DNA of 64,000 nucleotides from Catenaria anguillulae PL171. Taxonomy: Eukaryota; Blastocladiomycota; Blastocladiomycetes; Blastocladiales; Catenariaceae. The stretch's first letter is position 1, and every line of letters begins with the position of its first letter. Made by a program: the position numbers and the translations under genes. Below, piece after piece: positions 32,701 to 41,567 of this stretch. The stretch lies in assembly GCA_002102555.1 (NCBI GenBank), contig MCFL01000010.1, positions 1 through 64,000 on the forward strand, read 5' to 3'. Below the pieces are notes generated by a model that was not told where the DNA came from, did no database searches, and saw only the letters and a program-made list of their open reading frames with translations.

Positions 32701-32918
32701 GTCGCGGCATCATTTCATCCACGTTTGGGACTCGAAGTGGCAACAGTGGCGACGGGGAAAAGAGTACCAGCACCCGAAAGAAGGTGCCCAAGGGGCTCAA
32801 AAGTTTGACGGCGCAGATGAAGTCGTCGGCTGTGCTGTTGACGCCAAATGGCGGGGACGCGAGTAATGCCTCCTTGCCAAGCGAGGGCGGTGGGTCGAAA
32901 CATCATACCGGGTCGTGA
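29720..32918 (+). CDS. Class C (GABA-B-like) GPCR with C-terminal PH domain
   Basis: Seven exons with introns of 94, 85, 82, 72, 70 and 89 nt: 29720-30018, 30113-30211, 30297-30318 (22 nt), 30401-30494, 30567-30970, 31041-31075 (35 nt), 31165-32918. About 900 residues. A signal peptide (MPTNIWLMSAIISCLAMLAL) precedes a Venus-flytrap ligand-binding domain (GDYLYFYRTIQDAPAHGIAL across three exons; FVKAMGWDRVNLVF). Seven membrane spans run from GTIGGTILGAFTVG to LTVALAYYCLVGR; the third, ELVVGAGILKTYRIATIF, is characteristic. Near residues 690-790 a PH-like fold is clear: AGWFTRWESYKVHVFTGDG, TFDLTTALV, WAIQFDSDKDRQKWADVL. One-base frame slips lie near 31555 and possibly near 30598. The receptor would sit in the plasma membrane and couple to heterotrimeric G proteins. 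Confidence 0.85.
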
Positions 32919-34387
32919 CACAAGGACTAGGCGGCCGGCTGATTGAATGGAACGTAGCGCTGGCAGAATAGTACTATTGGGTTAAGTTATACAGTGCACC
33001 ATTTTTTTTTCATTTACTCGCTTGCCAAGTCTTGCCGTATGTGCATGGAATACACGTCGGATTCTCTGCAAGGGACATCGCGTCCTGACATGATGTGGAC
33101 AGCCGTTTCTCCCTTGGCGCTCAAGCCTCCCCTCAAAAATAGTGTCTTGCCCGTTTGGTGACGCCTCCCCAAACACATAAATTGTTCGTGCATGCCAAAA
33201 GACTCACAGAGAGTCCAAAAGGATGTCTATTCCGACTCGCTGCTGCTGCTGCTGCTGCGGCCAATGCTGCCATTCGTCGCAAGGGGAAGCGGCCTCGTGC
33301 GGCCGGCGGACACAGTATGGAACGCACTTGCCCGACAGCGTGCAGGAGCCATGCCCTGGGGTCGAATGTCAAAGAGGCATTGAGGTCGTTTGGCATCCTC
33401 AAAAGTCAACCATCAGCCACTGGAGGCACTGTCCATTCTCCGTATTACGATTGTATCATCGTCTTTGCGAATGAAATGCACCGAACCCCAGTCTGAGCAT
33501 CCGAACGACAACCTTGGCCTCTTTCGAGTGCTCGCCCATGCCTCGAGCCCCGACTCACACACATCTGCCTCGACATTTTGTCCGCACCGTTTGCTCTCAG
33601 ACGCCAGACAAACGCTCGTTGCGATCGACAGCCCCTGACTGCCCCTGTTGAAATTGCTGGCGTGCGCCGATCAGCCTTTGCAACACAATTTGAAACCAAA
33701 CGCCCAAGGCGCCGCCGCGCGTGCACGCCCCGCCCACCGATACCCTCACCGCAAACGAAATCCTGTGCCGTGCGAGTGCTTCTTCGACGATCGATCAAGC
33801 AGTCCGGGCCAACTCGAAGCTCTGTTGTGTCCCGACACCTCTGAGCTCTCCCCCCCCCCCTGCTCGTGGTGGCCAAGAGCTCAGGATCCTCCAGCTTACC
33901 GCCTGTCTTTCTCTCCTCACATTGCCCGCTCCTGCCATGTATGTCCGCATCGGCCGGTGGCTGGTCTTGTCTCACACCTTGCTTGCCTTGCCTTTTTGGC
34001 ACCCAACCATGGATTGCTTTTCTGCGGAACTTGACGTTATTGACATTCGCTCGACTCATTTGCCTATATCATTCCCACTTGCCCGACCGACGCTTTGTAT
34101 AGTTCCGCCGTTGCTCTGTATTTTATTGTCTTGAGTGGCCTAGCACCGCCGACCCTGTTGAAACCGAAACGCAGCGTCGAGGCGTCAGCACTTCTTTCGT
34201 ACTTTTCGCCGTCGATTGCCTAGGTTGTGTCGAGAGCCCTGTCCTCATCGCCTGCCCAACAACCTCTTGCTGCCTCTTGCTGCTGCGCCAGAGGACGAAA
34301 CAAGCACGCACGCCAGCGATTCCAACCAAGCGAGTAGGCCCTGGCCGCTTCAGATTTCTCGCTGCTTGTCATCGTTACCCTATCGCC
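32919..34387. other. Long intergenic region GPCR to BEM1
   Basis: About 1.47 kb. Open frames on both strands (such as 33155-33496 plus and 33445-34059 minus) are rich in Ala, Arg and Cys and overlap antisense to each other, so I do not call either. C-rich and CT-rich tracts near 33850-33865 and 34060-34130 probably belong to the BEM1 promoter or 5' leader. No RNA gene seen. Confidence 0.35.
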
Positions 34388-37079
34388 ATGTCGGTCGTCG
34401 GGTCCAACGTTGGCAAAACCGCCCCACAGTTTGCCATCCAAGCTCGCGTCGATTACAAGTCGAGCTCGCCGCTCGTGCTCTCTTTCCGGACCGGCGACTT
34501 TTTCCTGTGCACGGATGCGTCGCCTGCTTCCGCCCAAGCACTTCCCCCGCCACCACCACCTCCTGCTCACCTTGCGCCGTTATCGCCGGGATCACCCATC
34601 GCAGACAGCCCATGGCTCGAGGTTAGCGACCCCGTACGCAAGGTTCGCGGCCTGGTCCCAGCCACGCTGGTGCAAATCCTGAGCAAGTCAACGCCAAGGC
34701 AAGAGACGCTCATGCCGACGGCACAGGCACAGCAGCAGTTTGGTCGGTCGCCGCCGTCGGACGCCGGGTCATACTTTGATTCGCGCCGGCCGTCGCACCA
34801 TCAGCAACAACATCAGTCGTTCCCGACCCGTGCCCAGTCGCAGCAGCCGCCACATTCGCCCGAGCCTCCACTGCAACAGCAGCAGCACCGGCAGCAGCCA
34901 CCGGCCGTGTACCCGGCGACTGTGCTGTTTGACTTTTCACCCGAGCAAGACGACGAGCTGCCCGCCAAGCGAGGGGACCATGTGCTTGTGCTCGCTCATT
35001 CCGGGCACGATTGGGTCGTGGCCAAGTTTATCGGCAAGCTGGGGGATCCTGGGTTGATTCCAGTATCTTATGTTGAGAGTACGCTCGATTTGCCTCACTT
35101 TCCAGTATGTACGAGCCGTTGTTGACCTCGGCTGCCTTTATTCAAACAGTTCGCGACCCTGTTTCGAACCGCCCAATTCGCGACTTCAACTCAATCCTCG
35201 CTGAAGGCCGCTTGTTGCCGCTCAAGCAATGGAAAGCTCGCCAGCAGGCCATGGCCGAGCAAGCTGTACCCCTCTCTCCGTCGGCCAACTCGGCACACTT
35301 TCCTCCACCACGCACATCCATGGCTTCCACCGGCACAGCCCCGACAAGTGCAGGCAATCTGACGCCACCCCAATCTACCCGCAGCGCCAACGGATCGAGC
35401 GGGCTGTCGCCGCGCATGAATGCAATGGACTTGCAGGCGGGCCGCCCTGCAGCAGGGCCAAGGGACCCGTCGCCGTATGCGGGTGCACGGGCAAGGTCGG
35501 CGGATGGCCGCAACGCTGGTGGCATGGTTGGATCACGCCGACCTTCCGTGGATGCACGTGCTGGCGGCGATTCTGGCTATGGATATTCTTCTCGCAATGG
35601 CGGCGCTGCTCCTGCACGGTCGACATCGCGCACTCGCCAAGATGACCCTGGGTTCGCCGTGTCACCTGGGCATCCGCCAATGCCAGCGTCTCCCGTGCGG
35701 TCCGAATTTTCCACGAACGGGTCGGCTCCAACTGTTTTGTCAATGAATGGCGGCGGCGGTGCGGCCAATGGTGCAACGTCGCCGCCACTTGCCCCTCGGT
35801 CACCCATGAGCCTCGGCAATCCAGGCGGATTCCTGGATCCTCGAGCGCCCATCACCACCGTCTCGATTCCGTCATATGAGGACCGTGGCCGAACTGCTCC
35901 AGTTCCATCCGGCGCTCACCCAGACGACACCACCTGGTACTCGATCCATGTTGGGCGGCAAGACAATTCACGCTCGGTCCTGATCCGGCACCATCAAAAT
36001 CTCTACGACATGCAAATGGAACTGCTCGCAGCGTTTCCTCGCGAAGCAGGTCGGACGGGCGGACCCACATCACCCAGTGCGCGTATGCTCGGCGACGCGG
36101 CCTACCTCGACGGTGGCAACGGCCGCTCGCAAGACTCTGGTCCACAACTCCGCGTGCTCCCTTACCTTCCAGGCAAAGTCACCAACCCAACCGACCCGGG
36201 CGTTGTATTCACGCGCCGCGCCGAGCTCGAGTCGTACCTTCGAGCACTCATTTCGTGCCCACCCTACATTCTCGCGCACCCGGCTGTGGTTGCATTCTTT
36301 CGGCCGCGTGCCGGCGACAAGTTGCGTCGAGGGTCCGCTGTTCCCTCGCCAACAAGCGCTGGGCGACCTGGCGCGGCAAGTGCGCCACCACCGCCACCTC
36401 CGCCGTCGGTTCCGTTGCCCCAAACACCCACGTATTCCGCAGGGAATGGCACCGCCATGCGCGCATCCCGGTCGTCCTACGGGTCATCCACACACCGGCC
36501 GCCATCGTCGGCCGGCTCCAATCCCACGGGCTCGCCCACACATGGCGCACGCGACCTGCCCGGAGGCGGGAGTGGAAATGGTGGTATTGGCCGTGCAAGC
36601 TACGGCTCGCCACACCTCGCACCACGCGACTATTCGGATGCTCACTACTCGTCTGCCCGCCCTTCCAACCGCCCGCCATCAGGCGGCCACCAACGGTCCA
36701 TGGTTAGCACGCCCGCAACCACGCCGCGGTCGCCCAACATGCACCACGCGCGCCCCGAAACCATGGGCACAACCGCCTCGGGACCGACGGCGTTTTCCAA
36801 CCCGTCGGCGCTCACGCTCAAGATCAAGATTGTACATGGACCGATGTCATGGCCATCCGGTGCAACCCAAACACCATCAATCATTCGTCGCTGCTGGCCA
36901 AGGTCGCTGACAAGTTGTTTGATGGCGACTTGGGCGCAATCACTCGGATGCTGTGGCGGCGGCCCTCAAAGTCCAAGGCAGAAGGTGGCACGGGCGAGTT
37001 TATTGATTTGGACACGGAGGAGGCGCTGGCCGACGCCGTCAGCCAGGCCGGAGACAAGATGGTGGTTTACATTCAGTAG
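34388..37079 (+). CDS. BEM1: BEM1-type polarity scaffold (SH3-SH3-PX-PB1)
   Basis: ATG at 34388 (MSVVGSNVGKTAPQFAIQAR), about 897 residues. First SH3 near 14-110 with a Pro insertion (ARVDYKSSSPLVLSF). Second SH3 near 175-232 (ATVLFDFSPEQDDELPAKRG, DWVVAKFIGKLGDPGLIPVS). A PX domain lies at about 495-655 (WYSIHVGRQDNSRSVLIRHH; RVLPYLPGKVTNP; ELESYLRALISCP), and a C-terminal PB1 at about 815-897 (ALTLKIKIVH, then DVMAIRCNPNTIN, EFIDLDTEEALADAV). Between them is Ser/Pro/Gly-rich linker. This order is that of yeast Bem1/Scd2, which holds Cdc42, its GEF Cdc24 and PAK kinase together at the site of polarity; Cdc24 binds the PB1. The frame slips by one base at about 35105 and 36840, beside short homopolymers and with no room for an intron. 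The SH3s have longer loops than in yeast. Confidence 0.87.
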
Positions 37080-37627
37080 CCGTTGGCGTCTTGCGCTTGT
37101 TTGTGTGTGGTGTGCGCGTGTGTGTTTCTCCCAGTTATTGCTCTGCATTTGCATCCTCCCTTTGCCTCTTGTTTCTCAATCGTCGACTTCCTTTTTCTGC
37201 CCCCCCCCCCCCCCTTGCAACTTGTGCATCTTACAACCCAAGATCCTCCCTCTGTGTTTCGTCGCTTCTACCTATGCCCTCATCTTCCTTCTTTGTACGT
37301 AAACGAGAACCCTCCCTTCATTTCGTTTTCCATGCTGGCCGTTGCCCAAGTTGTCCAAGAATGTCGTAATGTGTCAAAATCATTCCATTGCTCCGTCCTG
37401 CTCGTTTGCCACCGGTACGATATCGTTGAGCTGAGGACGGGCCGCCGGTGCGGCCCATCGACATGCGGCAACTCTGAAGGACAAGAAGTCCATCACATGC
37501 AGTATCCATGCATCATTGTGAATGACTTCATGCGATACTGAAGATATGGCGATTTACAATACAAGACTGCCTACAAATATCCAAGCCACCTCGGCCTTCG
37601 GAACACACAGCACACTGGCCATTGGAT
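37080..37627. other. Intergenic region with converging 3' ends
   Basis: About 550 bases between the BEM1 stop and the stop of the minus-strand LEA-like gene. A C12 homopolymer sits at about 37201-37212 after a CT-rich tract. No gene seen. Confidence 0.4.
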
Positions 37628-40234
37628 TTACTCCTCAGTCCCATGGTACAACCCGACCGACTCTGCAATCGACAACAAACCAGTCTCGACTTTGTTGATG
37701 ACATCCTCGGCTGCATGCTTGATCGTCTCAACGGTCCCCTCAACCACCACGGGTGCCAACGCCTCCTTTGCTTCCTCTGCACGGTGATGCACCGTGTCGC
37801 TTGCATCGACCTTCACCTGCTCGGCCGTCGTGGGAATCGCCAACTCGCCTTCCGACTTGCGAATTGTTTCGTAGACATCCTTTTCCACGTCGCGCGCCGC
37901 CTGCGTCATTCCAGCTCGCACGCCGCGCGCAAAGCTCGCCGCATAATCGAGCCCCTCACCGAGCGTCGTATCAATCGACGAGGACGACGACAAGGACGAC
38001 GATTCGCTCGCAACCAAGTCAACCTCATTGTGACCGCCGGCCGTGAGCTGGTCAATCGACGCGCGCGCCTGCTCGAGAATGCGCTGCGCAACCGCGGGTG
38101 GCACAGCCTTGGGCTTTTCGTGCTGCAGCGACTTGTGCGGGTAATGCGTCGTGCCAGCCGCCAGTGCCGCACGCACCGCATCTGGACCAATGCTTGCGGC
38201 CGACTCGTAGTTGGCCAAGATGTGCTCGGCACGATGCGCCGACGCGGGCGTGGATTGAGCGAGCTGCGGGCCACTTGATGTCGTGTTCCCACCGCCAGAC
38301 ACGCCCGTCGTGGCCGGCTGCGGCTCACTTGTTTGCTTGCGTACACCCGCCCCGCCGTCGCCACCGCCATACTTGGCAAATAAATTGTCTGCCCTGGCCT
38401 CGGCCGCCTCCTCGGGCGACATCTTGTGCCCGTGGCTCGTGGCTGCAATTGCGTGTTCCTTCGCCGGTGTCGGGCCCGTGGATCCACCTACCGACCCAGA
38501 TTCCACCGAAGACGAGCCGGCGGCAAGCGTGGCGCGGACGGCATCGGGCCCAATGGCTGCAACGTCTTGGATCTGGTCGAGCAATGCTTGTGCGCGTTCG
38601 GCGTGCGACAAGGGCTTGGCGTGCGAGGATTCCGTTGCGGTCGAAGCGAGCAAAGTCGACTTGACCGAGTCCGCGGCCGATGACGCGGTTGACGTCGCAG
38701 AGTCATAGGCCGAGTCGAACGTGGCTTTGGCGTGTGCGGCCGTGTCAGAAATGGAGGCCGATGCTTGATCCGCGGCCGCCCTTGTCGATTCCGCAACCTT
38801 GGACGCACCGGATGCAACGGCCGACGATGCACTCGACACGGCCCCAGACACGGAATCGCTTGTCGGCATCACGTCCTTTGCCTTGTCCATGACTTGCGCC
38901 GCCGTGACCTTGATCTCATGGGTACTCGGCGGGACTGCCTGCTTGGCCTTGTGCACGGCGTGCGTCAGAGCGTGCTTTGCGTGATGCACGCTCGCCTCAG
39001 GGTCCAGCAGAATCCACTGGGCTTCACGGTCGCCATGCTTGCCCGCCGCCGTCGAAGCCGTCATGGTCTCGGGCAACATGGGCACTTGGGCTTCAGCGCC
39101 TTGCTCACCTCCGGCCGTTGGCGACGCGTCCAGTTGCGAAATGGGCGTCGGCGGCGGTGCGCTCGTGCCCGACGCGTGCAAGATGCGCTCCTGGGTACCA
39201 GGCACATACCCGTGCGTCGCTTTTTCAATTTCCGACGGACCGCTCGGCTTTTCTTGGGCACCCGATCCCTCGTCGGAATCGATCAACTCGGGCTGATCGG
39301 CCGTGGTTGCATACTGCTCGGGCTCAATCTGTTCTTGCGTGCCAGGCACGTAGCCGCCCGTGGCCTTGTCAATCACCGACTTGTCGTGGGCTGCAGTTGT
39401 AGTGCGAATCGGAACGTTTTGCTGCGTCGCCTCAATCACGCCCAGCTGCACGGCCGTGCCACCACGCGGCGTTTCCGTCATCGGCACCACGGGCTCGGGC
39501 GTCTCGATCGTCACATTGGGCTCTTCTTGGTTCCTTGGCTCAATCCTATCAAGGTTACGCCCGAGATCCGTGTCCTTGACGGCAGCCGTCGATTTCGCCA
39601 AGTCCGTGGCCAACGCTGCCGATGCCTCTGCGGCCGCGGCCAACGTGTTTGCTGCCGTCGCGCCTTGCTTGATGTCGGCCGATCCGGCCCCCTTTGTGAT
39701 TTCCTCGGGCAGGGTGCGCATGGCCTGCTGGGCAATGTCCTCGTCGACGAGTGGGGCGAGCACGGGGTCCACGTCTTGCGGGTCGTGCGGGTTGGCCGAA
39801 TGGACCGATGGAAACGCGGCAGAGCGCGAGTCAGAGCCAGGGTCGGATTCAGCAGCGTCTGTCGAGGAGCCGGTCCCGGAGCGGACCGTGGCTGCAGAGA
39901 CGCGGTCAATGACTTTGGAGACGGGGTCGCCGTGGCCGTGTGCAAACTTGCGGGCCGAGGTCGAAAAGGACGCCGACGAGGCAGAGGGAGTCGAGAGGTC
40001 GGCGTACGACGTGTTGGGCGGCGGGTCGCGTGCTTGGGCAGTGGCATGGCCGCGTTGGTGGTCGGGTGCTGTTTCGGGCAGAGTGTCAGCCGAGGCAAAG
40101 TGCGAGCTGAGACAGTCTGTGGGAAATCTGTATGTACCTTGACCCGACTCGGACTGGGACTTGCTTGGAGTCTTGACGACATCGGACCACGAGCTCGCGC
40201 CCGCGGTCGGCGTGGGTTGCTTGGATTGCGACAT
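37628..40234 (-). CDS. LEA-like / amphipathic repeat protein
   Basis: The probable start is MSQSKQPTPTAGASSWSD at 40234. A 69-nt in-frame stretch at 40069-40137 has good GT-AG ends and is probably an intron. About 840 residues, very rich in Ala, Ser, Thr, Glu and Lys, with no membrane segment. Residues near 430-570 have long alanine-rich amphipathic helices with LEA-like spacing (HHAKHALTHAVHKAKQA; ASKVAESTRAAADQASASI). Two internal motifs are each repeated: KATGGYVPGTQEQI with KATHGYVPGTQERI, and AAIGPDAVRATLAAG with ASIGPDAVRAALAAG, the latter each preceded by an ERAQALLDQ/HRAEHILAN helix. Such proteins often protect membranes or proteins during drying or sit on lipid surfaces, which would suit resting spores, but function here is inference from composition. 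Confidence 0.6.
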   Translation of the reverse strand: MSQSKQPTPTAGASSWSDVVKTPSKSQSESGQGTYRFPTDCLSSHFASADTLPETAPDHQRGHATAQARDPPPNTSYADLSTPSASSASFSTSARKFAHGHGDPVSKVIDRVSAATVRSGTGSSTDAAESDPGSDSRSAAFPSVHSANPHDPQDVDPVLAPLVDEDIAQQAMRTLPEEITKGAGSADIKQGATAANTLAAAAEASAALATDLAKSTAAVKDTDLGRNLDRIEPRNQEEPNVTIETPEPVVPMTETPRGGTAVQLGVIEATQQNVPIRTTTAAHDKSVIDKATGGYVPGTQEQIEPEQYATTADQPELIDSDEGSGAQEKPSGPSEIEKATHGYVPGTQERILHASGTSAPPPTPISQLDASPTAGGEQGAEAQVPMLPETMTASTAAGKHGDREAQWILLDPEASVHHAKHALTHAVHKAKQAVPPSTHEIKVTAAQVMDKAKDVMPTSDSVSGAVSSASSAVASGASKVAESTRAAADQASASISDTAAHAKATFDSAYDSATSTASSAADSVKSTLLASTATESSHAKPLSHAERAQALLDQIQDVAAIGPDAVRATLAAGSSSVESGSVGGSTGPTPAKEHAIAATSHGHKMSPEEAAEARADNLFAKYGGGDGGAGVRKQTSEPQPATTGVSGGGNTTSSGPQLAQSTPASAHRAEHILANYESAASIGPDAVRAALAAGTTHYPHKSLQHEKPKAVPPAVAQRILEQARASIDQLTAGGHNEVDLVASESSSLSSSSSIDTTLGEGLDYAASFARGVRAGMTQAARDVEKDVYETIRKSEGELAIPTTAEQVKVDASDTVHHRAEEAKEALAPVVVEGTVETIKHAAEDVINKVETGLLSIAESVGLYHGTEE

Positions 40235-40522
40235 GTTGACGACAGAGTAAAGATCACTTTGATCGATGGAGGGGGACGTTCCGGAGAAGCAGCTCCAAGG
40301 GCTAAGGAGGGGACGCCGCAATGTATTAGTAGTCATGGAGGACGGGTGAGACCAAATCAAAAAGGCGCACCAGAGCATGAGACTGAGACACTGAAGCTTC
40401 GGCCATTCGCGTCCCATCGATATCGGTCTCAACACGCTTGAAAACGATTAGGAGAAAAAAGTATATCGTCACACTACAAGGTACAGGAATACACGAGGGG
40501 CTAGAAATCGTCACAGGCACGG

Positions 40523-41299
40523 CTAGTACATCTCCTTCAGCTTGAGCTTGTCCTTCTTGCTGTATGCCACAAACTGCACATTTGGCGGCAGCTTGCCTGC
40601 CGCTTGCTGCTTGGTAAACCACGCCGCCACCGGGTGCTTAACCACGGGCTCTGCCCCGCTCGCCTCCTTTGCCAGCGCCCGCAAGTCCCCCACGGTCCGT
40701 GCCTTTGTCATGTCCGCATGCGCCAAGTGCACCCGCGCCTCGCAGACGAGGGCAGCAACCAGCTTGCCCTTGAGCGCCAAATCGTCCAATGCAACCCGGT
40801 TCTCTTCTCCCACAATCTTCTTGCTGAGCTGCTGCTGCTCATCCGCAGTCACCTTGACAATGCCCTCGGCCTGCAACACGGAACGGATCACCTCATCCAC
40901 CGACATGCTTGGCGGCAGTGCGGCCTCTGCCTCCCTGCGTGCCCTGGCCTTTGCCTTTGCCCGCTCAACTGCGGCAATCTTTGCCTCTTCACGGGCCTTG
41001 CGCATGACGGCTTCGTCCGAGGCGGCAGGCGTAGGAGCAGCCGCCGCCTTTTCCTTTTCAGCCTCCTCACGCTGCTTTCGGCGGGTAATCATGGACTTGA
41101 ACTTGTCGAATTGGTTGGCAAACATGTCGGTCAAGTTTTTCCCCGACCCCGTTGCGTACGATCGGTGGGCGAGTGCGGGAGAGACCATCTTGGACATGGT
41201 CATGGTGGTTGATGGACCGCAAGTGCGGGCGGCAGCCAATGTGGCGGCGGCCGCGGCCGAGGCCGAAGCCGGGCGAAGGCGGGAGACGGTAGAGTACAT
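40523..41299 (-). CDS. Mitochondrial large-subunit ribosomal protein mL50
   Basis: I choose the ATG at 41299 (MYSTVSRLRPASASAAAAAT) because it gives a basic, Ala/Ser-rich mitochondrial presequence without acidic residues; an earlier ATG at 41368 lies in a less likely leader. 258 residues. After a charged coiled region (RRKQREEAEKEKAAAA) comes the conserved half: ALDDLALKGKLVAALV, then ADMTKARTVGDLRALAKE, and LPPNVQFVAYSKKDK. That order mirrors the C-terminal half of human MRPL50 (helix, 'vpns.l..v..v.dvl.fy', then LPPNLKI). Function would be a structural part of the mitoribosome large subunit. The match is by pattern only, hence moderate confidence. The start lies 268 bases from the divergent NOC4 start. 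Confidence 0.5.
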   Translation of the reverse strand: MYSTVSRLRPASASAAAAATLAAARTCGPSTTMTMSKMVSPALAHRSYATGSGKNLTDMFANQFDKFKSMITRRKQREEAEKEKAAAAPTPAASDEAVMRKAREEAKIAAVERAKAKARARREAEAALPPSMSVDEVIRSVLQAEGIVKVTADEQQQLSKKIVGEENRVALDDLALKGKLVAALVCEARVHLAHADMTKARTVGDLRALAKEASGAEPVVKHPVAAWFTKQQAAGKLPPNVQFVAYSKKDKLKLKEMY

Positions 41300-41567
41300 G
41301 GCGACGGTGTGCATCGAGTGCGTGAGCGTTACTTCATTGTTGCCAGTGCGTGCTCTTGGGACCACCATGCATTACTATTGCTCGTTGATTGGCAATCTTT
41401 TGGAAGTCTGACATGGTCACGCATCACGTGCTCTCACACGCTCGGCATCAACACCTCACACCCGCACTCAGACATACCTCCATCAGCGCCCGCCCGACGA
41501 CATTGCAGCAGTTGCCACGGAAAATGATCCCGTAGTGACTCGGAATGAATCTTTTCAACTCAGCACA
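41300..41567. promoter_or_regulatory. Bidirectional promoter between mL50 and NOC4
   Basis: Only 268 bases separate two divergent starts of ribosome-related genes, one mitochondrial and one nucleolar. It holds an E-box-like CACGTG within CATCACGTGCTC near 41423-41434 and a pyrimidine-rich leader before NOC4. Confidence 0.4.

Noticed and set aside
33155-34059. Overlapping open frames on both strands between the GPCR and BEM1
   Set aside because: High GC makes long chance frames common; composition is poor, no motif is seen and the two frames are antisense to each other.
38732-40441. Plus-strand open frame of 569 codons antisense to the LEA-like gene
   Set aside because: Arg/Gly/Cys-rich translation without motifs; it arises from the GC-rich codon pattern of the opposite strand.
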